DNA of 64,000 nt from Acanthococcus lagerstroemiae (taxonomy: Eukaryota; Arthropoda; Insecta; Hemiptera; Eriococcidae): positions 69,908,344 to 69,972,343 of the forward strand of contig CM063108.1 in assembly GCA_031841125.1 (NCBI GenBank). Reading direction: 5' to 3'. Numbering within the stretch: the first letter of the stretch is position 1; each line of letters starts with the position of its first letter. Below, in pieces: positions 56,601 to 60,855 of this stretch. The position numbers and the translations under genes are program-made. The notes below the pieces were generated by a model. It saw only the letters and a list, made by a program, of their open reading frames with translations. It was not told the origin of the DNA and did not search any database.

Positions 56601-57252
56601 CAAACGTAGCACCAACCATAACTCTTCTTTGACTACAAAACTCGTGTAATACGTGACTACATTCTCGTGATGACACGACGACATGGCTTGTATTTCTTTC
56701 TATACAAAGAAACTGTTTTCTAAAAAGTTAACTACGATACAAAAGCACTAACGTAGACACTGGCGAGCATGTAACGAGCCATTGAGCCTGCAGTACGACC
56801 GAATGCACTCACCAAAAGCTCGTCCATACTAGTGTTCCATTTTTCCAAGTTGATCCGTTTGATAGCACATTTCTCTTGTCTTGGCTTACATACGGCGCTA
56901 TGTACAACAGCGGTAGCGCCCACTCCTGCCAAATAATTCGAAGAATATGAAACAAATTTCAATATGATACGTGAAAATCGTATAAACGTACAACGTAACA
57001 CAGAGTCATACGGCGAGTACGAAGCTAAGTGGTAAGCTTACCAATAATCTCCCTCAGATCGTAATCATCCTTGGAGTTGGGCCACGGTGTAGCCGCGTTC
57101 GTCTGAGACGGCAACGTTTCTTGAGGTATATCACTAGGACTGTCCGACATTCTCGCGCTCGAATTCGGATGATAAGCGGGGACAAAATTATGGGCTACTT
57201 CGTATGCTGAAGACTTTCTGCGGCGAAATATACCAGGAGACCCAGGTGGCAT
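9110..57252 (-). CDS. fray: Ste20-family kinase, OSR1/SPAK (frayed) type, ten exons
   Basis: Exons in transcript order: 57042-57252, 56813-56925, 56449-56699, 55808-55973, 54042-54277, 22489-22603, 22270-22377, 20463-20554, 14532-14718, 9110-9187. They sum to 1557 nt, 518 residues plus stop, with no phase conflict. Kinase domain about 64-340: catalytic Lys93 in AIKRI, HRD Asp193, DFG Asp211, T-loop [12 protein letters not shown] with Thr232 equivalent to the WNK-phosphorylated threonine. The S-motif serine is about Ser372 (PGSGRLHRT). The CCT/PF2 domain from about 422 to the end binds RFxV motifs in WNK kinases and transporters in this family. Family role: WNK-activated kinase that phosphorylates cation-chloride cotransporters. 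Introns 3 and 8 need GC-AG splicing. Intron 5 is 31.4 kb and holds the satellite array. Start: ATG at 57252, after an upstream in-frame stop; an internal Met at residue 35 is an alternative. Confidence 0.95.
9188..9971. other. fray intron 9, proximal part, no feature recognised
   Basis: AT-rich intron sequence with short A and T runs. No gene or repeat family recognised. Confidence 0.5.
10554..11061. mobile_element. Nested hAT MITE (CAGGGATG termini)
   Basis: CAGGGATGAGAAGC at the left and a TTTCACATCCCTG end at the right, with a perfect 8-bp duplication CACAAGGG (10546-10553, 11062-11069). The body carries many CTTCTGGCTTCC-like motifs and their complements. 508 bp, non-coding, inserted inside the 3.9-kb hAT-like element. 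It shares terminal bases with the element at 19009-19663. Confidence 0.9.
11070..12260 (+). repeat. G-rich, C-poor degenerate tandem repeat
   Basis: About 1.2 kb with strong G over C bias on the plus strand. A loose unit of roughly 240 bp recurs, marked by GGTGGAGGAG...TTGGTGAGAGAGG, then GGTCATGGT, then GCTCCTGG at about 11155, 11395 and 11625. Frequent G-runs could form quadruplexes. The long proline/serine-rich frames on the other strand follow from composition and are not genes. Confidence 0.7.
12311..12395. other. Cluster of GCGAAGC mini-hairpins
   Basis: Four short GC-rich foldbacks share a GC-GAA-GC tip: GGCGCGAAGCGCC (12311-12323), an imperfect one at 12331-12357, CCGCGAAGCCGCC (about 12368-12380) and GGGCGAAGCCC (12384-12394). 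The stems differ while the tip is constant. d(GCGAAGC) is known as an unusually stable DNA hairpin. Function unknown. Confidence 0.6.
12425..12694. mobile_element. hAT-type MITE (CAGTGGCGTA family), copy 2
   Basis: CAGTAGCGTAGCG at the left and CTACGCTACTG at the right, with a perfect 8-bp duplication ACCTAGCC (12417-12424, 12695-12702). The interior matches the copy at 1760-2042, including GGGGGCGAAGGGGGCGAATG. Nested within the 3.9-kb element. Confidence 0.92.
12703..13450. other. Interior of the 3.9-kb hAT-like element, no coding seen
   Basis: Mixed sequence between two nested MITEs. No transposase-like reading frame could be recognised. Its own origin is unclear. Confidence 0.4.
13451..13608. 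mobile_element. Small hAT-type MITE (CAGGCCCGTGCGTA termini)
   Basis: CAGGCCCGTGCGTA on the left and TGCGTACGGGCCTG on the right, 158 bp. Flanks TCCGAATC (13443-13450) and TTCGAATC (13609-13616) are an 8-bp duplication with one mismatch. A G-run occurs inside. Confidence 0.88.
13998..14287. mobile_element. Dispersed repeat family E, copy 1
   Basis: About 290 bp, bounded by GTTTGGAC at the left and GTCCAAAC at the right. The body (GTGTTAGCCCTTATC, CACCAATCAGCGCGCCGCAT) recurs at 59562-59857 with high similarity. No protein. A short inverted-repeat element in intron 9. Confidence 0.65.
14532..14718 (-). CDS. fray: fray exon 9 (CCT/PF2 domain core)
   Basis: Acceptor GCACATAG, donor CTG|GTGAGT. 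Reads [20 protein letters not shown], then [20 protein letters not shown] and TVTFPL. This is the hallmark CCT domain sequence. The first base completes a split arginine from exon 8, which requires the GC donor there. Confidence 0.95.
14719..15324. other. fray intron 8, no feature recognised
   Basis: AT-rich intron sequence. No repeat family or coding exon recognised. Confidence 0.45.
15325..15525 (-). mobile_element. Dispersed TIR element family F, inverted partial copy
   Basis: Starts AAAGACGTTTATACTACT and continues through TTCCTATCCTGCCGTAGTAA. Its inner part (CCGGCGTTC, then ACGCGAAATTCACCATGTAT on the other strand) is the reverse complement of 16490-16640. A second short fragment with TTCCTATCCTGCCGTAG is at about 26050-26085. 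Confidence 0.65.
15526..15937. other. Intron sequence with no recognised feature
   Basis: AT-rich spacer between two MITE copies. Nothing recognised. Confidence 0.4.
15938..16202 (-). mobile_element. MITE family B, copy 2 (reverse)
   Basis: Terminal repeats GGATGCTATTCAACAAAAGG and, inverted, CCTTTTGCTGAATAGCGTC enclose the family core in reverse orientation. 265 bp, non-coding. The best-preserved termini of the family. It abuts the family F element. Confidence 0.8.
16207..16660. mobile_element. Dispersed TIR element family F, complete copy
   Basis: Termini CAAAGACGTTTATACTACTA and its complement TAGTAGTATAAACGTCTTTG lie about 455 bp apart, each followed inward by a TAGATACCTAAC type motif. 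The flanks share GATTAG, a possible target duplication. No transposase is evident; the short frames inside are not protein-like. Confidence 0.75.
16766..17602. mobile_element. hAT-like element with GCATATTT repeats, interrupted
   Basis: Many GCATATTT/AAATATGC motifs occur in both ends. The termini TAAGCCCTATTT and, inverted, TAGAGCCGTTAAAG are loosely alike. A clear target duplication was not found, so the edges are approximate. Palindromic MITE A2 is nested at 17267-17436. It resembles 18195-18718 in its subterminal motif. Confidence 0.45.
17267..17436. mobile_element. Palindromic MITE family A, copy 2
   Basis: Starts TAAAGCTCTAGATAGGAGAG and ends CAGTGCTCTA. Arms with GTCCGCCATTTTG and CAAAATGGCGAAC pair around the shared core CGCCCGTCGATGCCGAATTG. 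GTTGTAA flanks both sides (17260-17266; 17438-17444, with one extra base). 170 bp. Confidence 0.8.
17603..18194. other. Intron sequence, no feature recognised
   Basis: No supported gene. An open plus-strand frame at about 17881-18123 has no family similarity and is treated as chance. Confidence 0.4.
18195..18718. mobile_element. hAT-like MITE (TAGGGCTAG termini)
   Basis: TAGGGCTAGAGAAAATATGC at the left and GCATAATATTTTTCCTAGCCCTA-like at the right are inverted. Flanks CAAATAAG and CAAATTGG match at six of eight positions, consistent with an old 8-bp duplication. The interior is crowded with AAAATATGC motifs. 524 bp, non-coding. Confidence 0.75.
19009..19663. mobile_element. hAT-type MITE (CAGGGATGGAAAGC termini)
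   Basis: CAGGGATGGAAAGC and GCTTTCCATCCCTG are exact inverted termini, with a perfect 8-bp duplication CTCGAGAG (19001-19008, 19664-19671). Subterminal GCCGAAAGCC and AAGCTGAAAGC motifs repeat at both ends. 655 bp, no transposase. Confidence 0.92.
19672..20462. other. fray intron 8, 5' part, no feature recognised
   Basis: AT-rich intron next to the GC donor of exon 8. No repeat family recognised. Confidence 0.4.
20463..20554 (-). CDS. fray: fray exon 8 (linker into CCT domain; GC donor)
   Basis: Acceptor TGTATTTCAG, then [19 protein letters not shown] and [11 protein letters not shown]. The exon ends AGAATGAG followed by GCGAGT. Joining to exon 9 in the conserved order [13 protein letters not shown] needs this GC donor. 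A GT four bases further on gives the wrong phase. Confidence 0.9.
20555..21300. other. fray intron 7, no feature recognised
   Basis: AT-rich intron with an A-run near 21160. A plus-strand open frame at 20747-20998 shows no family match. Confidence 0.4.
21301..21451. mobile_element. Palindromic MITE family A, copy 3
   Basis: TAAAGCTCTAGATAGGAGAG at the left and CAGAGCTCTA at the right, with a perfect 7-bp duplication GTACAGT (21294-21300, 21452-21458). The core has CGCCCGTCGATGCTGAATTG and TTCAGCATCCACGGGC. The arms with GTCCGCCAT and ATGGCGGAC pair. Closest to copy A2. Confidence 0.88.
21452..22269. other. fray intron 7, 5' part, no feature recognised
   Basis: AT-rich intron. Nothing recognised. 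Confidence 0.4.
22270..22377 (-). CDS. fray: fray exon 7 (S-motif segment)
   Basis: Acceptor GATTTCCTAG, donor GAG|GTATGT. Reads [20 protein letters not shown], then an acidic stretch [16 protein letters not shown]. The serine in PGSGRLH corresponds to the second WNK site of OSR1/SPAK. Thirty-six codons, phase 0 on both sides. Confidence 0.95.
22489..22603 (-). CDS. fray: fray exon 6 (end of kinase domain)
   Basis: Acceptor AAAATTTTAG, donor AAA|GTACGT. Reads [20 protein letters not shown], then [16 protein letters not shown]. This is the C-lobe end and the following family-specific segment. Only 111 bp separates it from exon 7, yet 31.4 kb separates it from exon 5. Confidence 0.95.
22821..24709. 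mobile_element. Foldback (Tc1/mariner-like) element with degenerate internal repeats
   Basis: Termini CAGTATGGTACAGATCAT and, inverted, TAGTGTGGTACAGATCAT sit next to TA dinucleotides, as in Tc1/mariner insertions. Both arms then match for several hundred bases in opposite orientation (CGCAACATAGGAAAATCCCA, and further in AAACTCCGAAG). Much of the interior is a loose repeat of about 35-40 bp of the type AAGAATTTCATCGGAAAT. No transposase. Confidence 0.8.
23998..24205 (-). repeat. Hairpin-rich repeat D, copy 1 (reverse, diverged)
   Basis: Contains CCTCATCCGAGATGAGG, GACGTGGTCCAATTGATTGG and the CGATTTAATCG palindrome. It is the reverse complement of the D units inside the satellite (27355-27580, 40234-40459), with extra sequence in the middle. 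It sits at the centre of the foldback element. Confidence 0.65.
24975..25013. repeat. (TA)n microsatellite
   Basis: About 19 TA dinucleotides. It is next to a GGCTTCTATG minisatellite; an inverted equivalent is at 44340-44654. Confidence 0.95.
25041..25175 (-). repeat. GTCGGCTTCTA minisatellite
   Basis: Five to six copies of an AAGTCGGCTTCTATG-like unit, spaced about 20-28 bp. The complement of the unit at 44340-44590. Confidence 0.7.
25176..25718. other. Intron sequence, no gene
   Basis: AT-rich. A C-run followed by CGTAGCTACACCCCTG at about 25668-25696 resembles the end of a CAGGGGTG-type MITE, but no partner end was found. Confidence 0.4.
25719..25811. repeat. (GA)n microsatellite
   Basis: About 45 GA dinucleotides with two GT interruptions. 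The long Ser/Leu frames on the other strand come from this repeat and are not genes. Confidence 0.95.
25835..26002. mobile_element. Palindromic MITE family A, copy 4
   Basis: TAGAGCACCTATAACACCCG at the left and its near-complement at the right. Flanks GTGAAAT and GTGAAAG are a 7-bp duplication with one mismatch. The core is shared with other copies (GACCGTCGATGCCAAACCGA). The outer arms (GAGTAACGCAATATGCC) are unique to this copy and still pair. Confidence 0.85.
26003..26559. other. Intron debris before the satellite
   Basis: Holds a family F fragment (about 26045-26085), CTTCCGGCTTC motifs like those in the nested hAT MITE, and a perfect 9-bp hairpin with CTACCTCGC / GCGAGGTAG at about 26500-26522. 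No gene. Confidence 0.4.
27355..27580 (+). repeat. Hairpin-rich repeat D, copy 2 (inside satellite)
   Basis: 226 bp replacing part of a satellite monomer. Contains GATTCGATTAAATCG, CCTCACCTCGGATGAGG and a near-perfect palindrome around GGTCCAATCAATTGGACC. The satellite resumes at CAACATTCAATAG. Same length and junctions as the copy at 40234. Confidence 0.85.
36270..37830. repeat. Satellite segment dense in single-base indels
   Basis: Units here lack single bases where neighbours have doublets or triplets (ACCGGCTTC for ACCCGGCTTC; TCGGCTGAATT for TCGGCCTGAATT) and are shortened throughout. The change is abrupt at both edges, which suggests low consensus quality and not age. Confidence 0.7.
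40234..40459 (+). repeat. Hairpin-rich repeat D, copy 3 (inside satellite)
   Basis: Nearly identical to 27355-27580, with the same junctions into the satellite. It therefore arose by duplication of a satellite block already carrying D. Confidence 0.85.
42721..44329. other. Unique-looking intron sequence, no gene
   Basis: The satellite ends near 42715. The following 1.6 kb shows no coding exon or repeat family I recognise. A G-run with poly-T lies near 43560-43600. Confidence 0.45.
44340..44590 (+). repeat. GAAGCCGACTTTG minisatellite
   Basis: About seven copies of a GAAGCCGACTTTGTTAT-type unit spaced 25-40 bp, leading into a TA run. The inverted counterpart is at 25041-25175. Confidence 0.75.
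44593..44654. repeat. (TA)n microsatellite
   Basis: About 31 TA dinucleotides directly after the GAAGCC minisatellite. Confidence 0.95.
44844..45122 (-). CDS. Small ORF resembling the MSV199 domain of large DNA viruses
   Basis: Ninety-two residues from ATG at 45122. The stretch [15 protein letters not shown], preceded by [18 protein letters not shown], resembles the MSV199 domain found in iridovirus- and entomopoxvirus-type proteins and in related mobile genes. It is isolated in intron 5 on the same strand as the kinase gene, with no neighbouring virus-like gene. It could be a domesticated or captured fragment, or a remnant of a Maverick-type or viral insertion. The family call rests on pattern memory only. 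Whether it is expressed is unknown. Confidence 0.45.
   Translation of the reverse strand: MKFARDSAWILTMTEGTDFFWKIQLDKKVIVNEELLNWLGYSGSRLLFKEDKNHGEKLVATLHELDIYIGIRNVNTFGRNRTSTYAKLRAHD
45265..45570. repeat. Two tandem copies of a 150-160-bp unit with C-runs
   Basis: Both copies contain TTGGAATTAGCGGCACAAAT, TAATTTGTGCTAATTGTGCT and CAGAATTTGTGCCGC after a C-run and CAAATGA. The internal GCACAAAT and ATTTGTGC motifs also pair, so each unit can fold. Confidence 0.75.
45650..49380. other. Homopolymer-inflated tract, probable assembly artefact
   Basis: From about 45.7 kb nearly every base occurs in runs of A, T, C or G of three or more. The middle (about 46400-48100) still shows a repeat with a period near 290 bp, marked by GGGTCAGCG and AATCAGCGCAAAAATTT at about 46930, 47220, 47505 and 47790. 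From 48440 to 49340 the sequence is almost only A and T runs. Normal composition returns abruptly at 49390. No reading frame here should be trusted. Confidence 0.8.
46400..48100. repeat. Distorted tandem repeat, period about 290 bp
   Basis: Successive blocks share CATAGCCCCGCCCC, GGGTCAGCG and TTGGGGCGA landmarks at spacings near 300, 285 and 280 bp. Homopolymer lengths vary between blocks, so the true unit cannot be read from this sequence. Confidence 0.55.
49676..49770. other. GCGAAGC hairpin cluster
   Basis: GGAACGAGCGAAGCGAGTTC is repeated at 49676-49696 and 49721-49741: stem GGAAC/GTTCC, sheared-type GA mismatches, and the GC-GAA-GC tip. It is followed by a perfect hairpin CTTTTCGGCC-AAA-GGCCGAAAAG at about 49747-49769. 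The same tip occurs at 12311-12395. Confidence 0.7.
49813..50024. mobile_element. MITE family B, copy 3
   Basis: Contains CTCAAGAGCCGTATAGAAA, TAGCGTTTACTTATAAGCTC and TTCAACGTGAGTACGC, then CCCTTTTGCTTAACAGCG near the end. The left terminus is worn. Non-coding. Confidence 0.65.
50025..50519. other. Intron sequence, no gene
   Basis: Includes a short inverted pair of the TTTTGAAATTTCGACTTTG type (about 50189 and 50345), which may be a small foldback. Nothing coding. Confidence 0.45.
50520..52450 (+). pseudogene. Decayed Ty3/gypsy element (gag, protease, start of RT)
   Basis: Starts with a leader and SAP-gag relic related to 2600-3250 (TTCGACGTTTCGCGTT, GGCTGCTCTCCAGTACATTA). Near 51784 the reading [16 protein letters not shown] is an aspartic protease site with Glu replacing the Gly of DTGA. 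52083-52310 is an open 75-codon piece upstream of RT ([20 protein letters not shown]). At 52324-52446 [20 protein letters not shown] and [14 protein letters not shown] match the N-terminus of gypsy RT. Stops and frameshifts run throughout. Plus strand, so antisense to the kinase gene. Confidence 0.75.
52690..53680 (+). pseudogene. R1/Jockey-type LINE reverse transcriptase relic
   Basis: At 52714-52930 the frame reads [34 protein letters not shown], a stop, then [14 protein letters not shown]. These are the GPLLW block and the catalytic FADD motif of non-LTR RTs. Near 53602-53652 [11 protein letters not shown] resembles the Cys/His end of R1-like ORF2 proteins. Broken by stops and shifts. It follows directly after the gypsy RT relic. 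Confidence 0.75.
53681..54041. other. Intron 5, segment next to exon 5
   Basis: Contains a purine run near 53930-53950. No gene. Confidence 0.4.
54042..54277 (-). CDS. fray: fray exon 5 (kinase C-lobe)
   Basis: Acceptor CTTCTGCAG, donor AAAAG|GTACGG. Reads [20 protein letters not shown], then [20 protein letters not shown] and LQKDPSK. This is the C-lobe with DMWS and the family-typical [16 protein letters not shown]. It ends two bases into an arginine codon completed in exon 6. Confidence 0.95.
54278..55807. other. fray intron 4, no feature recognised
   Basis: 1.5 kb, AT-rich, with a G-run near 54677. No exon or repeat family recognised. Confidence 0.5.
55808..55973 (-). CDS. fray: fray exon 4 (catalytic and activation loops)
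   Basis: Acceptor GGTATACAG, donor CAG|GTATTT. Reads [20 protein letters not shown], then GVSAWLATG and [16 protein letters not shown]. Catalytic Asp, DFG and APE are intact. The first base completes the Arg of HRD from exon 3. Confidence 0.96.
56449..56699 (-). CDS. fray: fray exon 3 (kinase N-lobe to HRD; GC donor)
   Basis: Acceptor TTTGTATAG, then [40 protein letters not shown] and [20 protein letters not shown]. The exon ends CACAG before GCGAGT. Only this GC donor keeps HRD and the frame; a GT three bases on leads to a stop. Confidence 0.94.
56813..56925 (-). CDS. fray: fray exon 2 (glycine loop and catalytic Lys)
   Basis: Acceptor TTTGGCAG, donor TTTTG|GTGAGT. Reads [20 protein letters not shown], then [17 protein letters not shown]. 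Contains the invariant lysine in AIKRI and the OSR1/SPAK-typical NLEK..TSMDELL. Confidence 0.96.
57042..57252 (-). CDS. fray: fray exon 1 (N-terminus)
   Basis: ATG at 57252 starts [20 protein letters not shown] and the exon ends in [10 protein letters not shown] at donor ATTG|GTAAGC. An in-frame stop lies upstream with no other Met between, supporting this start if the exon holds the 5' end. The Ser/Pro-rich leader before the kinase domain is variable in the family. No promoter signal was identified. Confidence 0.88.
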
Positions 57253-57663
57253 CAACCCTGGCGATATTTTCCTATCCGAGCGTGAATGGACATATCAAAG
57301 CGTGTAACAATCACACTACATCCTAGCTGTCTTCATTAAATACGACAAGAGGAACGTACACATTATTCTCTCACAGAAGTGTATTTTTAGTTCGTAGCTT
57401 TTATAAATTTATTCCACCTTTGATGCAATGCCAAGGAAAACTATCGAACCAGCGAATGATGAGAACCAGACGGTTTGATGAACGTAAAGTAATAAAAAAT
57501 GAAAAGAAATTATTTGATTATCACGAGATTATCACTATTAGCTATTAGCACAGTAAAATTTTAATTGAAGAAGTTCAAGTTCAGCAGACAAGTAGTAGCA
57601 TCAACTGGATGCTGTTAAGCGCAAGAGAACCAACCAACAAAACTTGTTTTTTGAGAACACATG
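57253..57663. other. Upstream of fray exon 1
   Basis: Would contain 5' UTR and perhaps promoter. No TATA or initiator could be assigned. A partial family B terminus (GGATGCTGTTAAGCGCAAGA) is at about 57608. Confidence 0.4.
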
Positions 57664-57912
57664 GACGCTATTTAATAAAAGGGACCTAACCCACAAAATC
57701 AGCTTTTTGAGAACACGTGATTCGAAGTTCAAGAGCCATGTAGAAACTATATGGCATTGCGTTTATTGATAAGCTTTTTTCAACGTGAGTACACATTTTT
57801 GAATCGGGGGGGCCCAATTTTGAAAAATTCTACGTTTTACGCTCTTTCCAACAATACTAATAACTCATTTTGTTTACAAATGTGGGTTAGTTCCCTTTTG
57901 TTAAAAAGCATT
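57664..57912. mobile_element. MITE family B, copy 4
   Basis: Left terminus TGGACGCTATTTAATAAAAG, right terminus CCCTTTTGTTAAAAAGCATTC-like, around the shared core (GCATTGCGTTTATTGATAAG). About 500 bp upstream of the kinase start codon. Confidence 0.75.
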
Positions 57913-57978
57913 CACATGATTCGAAGGCCTGTCCCAAAGTCATATAGATACACCAAGTCGTTCGACTCTCCATTTAAC

Positions 57979-58151
57979 TAGGGCTCTATAGTTTCACCTG
58001 GGTATACTAAGCCGCCATTTTGGTTCATACTGCGCCCGTGGATGCCGAATCCGACTATGCGGAGCGTACCGCGTAGTCAATTTGGCATCGACGGGCGCAG
58101 TATGAACCAAAATGGTGGCTTAGTATACCCAGGTGAAACTATAGAGCCCTA
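57979..58151. mobile_element. Palindromic MITE family A, copy 5
   Basis: The most complete palindrome. TAGGGCTCTATAGTTTCACC and its complement end the element, with a perfect 7-bp duplication ATTTAAC (57972-57978, 58152-58158). The core has GCGCCCGTGGATGCCGAATC and TTTGGCATCGACGGGCGC. 173 bp. Confidence 0.92.
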
Positions 58152-58158
58152 ATTTAAC

Positions 58159-59040
58159 CAATGTTAAACTTCGTATGTTACGATAATTTATCCCGATAGC
58201 AGCGCTGGCAGCGTTCGACTGCCGTGAAATCAATGTAAACCTTGGGAGCCCTAACAAGGTTTTGCGTTTATCTCAATAATGGTCGAGTTTTATGAAAAAG
58301 TGAAAAGAACAAAATTTATTCTACCTGTTATTTTCTATCAGGTAAGATCAGTTTCAAAATTTTACCCATAAAATTTTCGAATTTACTCGCATTCGATGGG
58401 AAATTCCAAGGTGAACAAATTTAGCTCTTTCCAATTTTTCATCAAAATTGATAGTTTTTGAGCTAATCCGCAAAAACCTAAAAATGTCCATATACGCGCA
58501 ATGCAACCAAAGGAGTTCAGCGATAGCAGCGCGCTTGCATGACGGCAGAACGCGGAAACGCGCTAGTCGTCTAACTTGGTGTATCTATATGACTTTGGCC
58601 TGTCCAGATAAAATGGCCGACATCTGGCGGATTTTATACAAACTAATTGAAATGAGGTGACTGGAGCTCGTTTGTCATTTTGCATAAAAAATTTATGTTG
58701 CATCGAGATTTTTAAATAATGAAAGTTGAATTGAAGATTTTGATTAGGTATATCGATTTTGGACACAATGAGCTATAAATACACTAATTTGTAGAATTAA
58801 ATCTTCTCGGAAACTTTCATGACATGAATTTAAAGTTTTTCCCCGTGTTTGTCATCACGTTATCGGCAGGTACCTCATTTCAGATTTCTTTGTATGGTAC
58901 AGTTGATTTTGCAATTTGCATTCCTAATACTCAAAGTGTCAACCACTATTCCACACTATTCTTTCAAGTCTGAATTCGGACCTAGCAGCGCGGTGTAGCG
59001 CTAGCATCCAGTTTTCCCCCTTTTGCCGCAACAACGTTAC
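58159..59040. other. Intergenic, no feature recognised
   Basis: AT-rich with short chance frames. A pair of AGTCATATAGATACACC / GGTGTATCTATATGACT motifs (about 57938 and 58576) are inverted around copy A5. Confidence 0.4.
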
Positions 59041-59164
59041 TATAGGGCTCTATAGTTTCACCTGGGACTATGCGGAGCGTAACGCGTAGTCAATTCGGCA
59101 TCGACGGGCGCAGTATGAACCAAAATGGTGGCTTAGTATACCCAGGTGAAACTATAGAGCCCTA
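59041..59164. mobile_element. Palindromic MITE family A, copy 6 (left arm deleted)
   Basis: Same subfamily as copy 5, with identical right arm, but the left arm jumps from CACCTGGG straight to ACTATGCGGAGCG, losing about 50 bp. Flanks ACGTTAC (59034-59040) and ATGTTAC (59165-59171). Confidence 0.85.
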
Positions 59165-59171
59165 ATGTTAC

Positions 59172-59561
59172 CAATGTTAGGATAGCGGTGAACGTCTCCA
59201 TGCATTTAAATGGGAAAATCGTGATTTTTGTTTCGTTCCAATTTCGTCAAAAATTTATTTATGATAGCAATCCATGTAAAAATAGATAGCCCAGTAACGG
59301 TTAAATAATATTTAGGACAAGTTTTTGCGAAAAAATTTATTGGAATTAGTGCAGAGTCACTCGAAAATTAAAGTTTTTCACGTCATGTTCTATTGATGTT
59401 CTATTAGCTTTGATATTCATCCTAACGTTGATAAGAGCGATGTATGTGCGTACGTTAGTAATGGTGTGTAAACGGATGCTATTAAAAACTTCCACCAGAT
59501 GTCAGCCACTATGCGCTAGGTCCGAATATGGACGCTATAGGACGCTATTCAGCGTCGAGTG
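59172..59561. other. Intergenic, no feature recognised
   Basis: Unique-looking AT-rich sequence. No gene. Confidence 0.4.
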
Positions 59562-59857
59562 TGGACACTCCTGTAGATACGCTAGTGTCCTGGACGAAAA
59601 AATGATCAGGGTATGCTTACCACAAAAACAATTATGTACAAGTACAAATAAAATGAGGTTGAGCATTGTCAATATTGCTTTTTATGGAAAACCAAAAAGA
59701 ACGAAAGTGTTAGCCCTTATCTTTTCCTTTCAGACGAGCCCAACTTCAGTTTTTTTGCAGAACATTTTTGTCACTGATCATCTTCTCATCAAAATACACC
59801 AATCAGCGCGCCGCATTTCATTACGCCGCTAGAGAGCGACTCTTTAGCGTCTAAACC
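59562..59857. mobile_element. Dispersed repeat family E, copy 2
   Basis: Matches 13998-14287 almost throughout (TGGACACTCCTGTAGATACG, CACCAATCAGCGCGCCGCAT, CTCTTTAGCGTC). Non-coding. Confidence 0.7.
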
Positions 59858-60622
59858 CATGAAAGAGCTGTGTGGTCAAAAAAAGAAACAAAAAAAAACA
59901 TTTTGTGATAAGCTGATAACAACTATTTTTGACTAATTTTTGGCTGCTCTTTCGGGTGGTGCTATCGAACGAATTCTAAAAAATTTTCCCAAACTGCTCA
60001 CTGCTGTAAGTCTTCAAAGTTGAATGTCTCATGATGTGAAAACGTTATCAATTTTGTTTATCCACTCTCCTATAAAATTTACATTTTTGCGCAGTGGTCC
60101 CTTTCTTCATGGCAGGTTACATTTTGTCAAATGTTGCTCGGGTGGTTTTTGCTCAACAGTGGCCAATTTAATTCGTTCAATGAACAAACCTGAGTACTGG
60201 CATTCAAGGATAATATAATGAGTACTTTCAAATTTGTACTTGAGTTTGTTCATTGATCCAATTAAATTACCCGTAAACGGCAGATCTGCTCCTCTTCTCC
60301 TCCCCCACCAAAAAATGCCGTTCCCTGTTTCCTGATGTTTTGACCATTTCCAATGGTAATTCTAGTTCCTCAATTTCTCGATAAAAATTTTGCTAAAAGA
60401 ATTCGCACCTTCTACCCACACTTGAGATATACAACAGAAATGGGCGCGTTTTCCACTGACGTCTCGAAGTGAGTTACTGTATGGTTACTGCTAGCAAAAA
60501 TACCCATAGATGGGTATTTTTGCTAACAGTACTCACTCTGTAGTCTGTAGTCACGAGAAGCCTGATCAGCGCGTTTGTGACGGTAAAGAAAACGCGTCCA
60601 TTGAAGTAGGGAGTGGTGGAAA
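59858..60622. other. Intergenic, one short hairpin
   Basis: A perfect foldback around ATACCCATAGATGGGTAT lies at about 60501-60518, inside a longer imperfect inverted repeat (ACTG..GCTAGCAAAA / TTTTGCTAACAGT). No gene. Confidence 0.45.
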
Positions 60623-60803
60623 CAGGGGCGAAATTAGCTGTTTTTTCTAGGGGGGTGACAACTGAAAATTTGCCGAATAAAACGAATTAAAAATGAATAT
60701 TTTGCCGAGTGGCCAGTAAACTTTACAATTTGCCGAATTTTCCAACTGCACTGACGACCCTGAGAGGGTGTAACACCCCCACACCCCCTTTGTTTTGCCC
60801 CTG
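60623..60803. mobile_element. hAT-type MITE (CAGGGGCGAAA termini)
   Basis: CAGGGGCGAAATTAGC at the left and TTTTGCCCCTG at the right, with a perfect 8-bp duplication GGTGGAAA (60615-60622, 60804-60811). 181 bp. TTTGCCGA motifs repeat inside. Confidence 0.92.
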
Positions 60804-60855
60804 GGTGGAAAACAGCTTTATCGACATAATGCTCTCATCTTTGAAGGCGAATACC

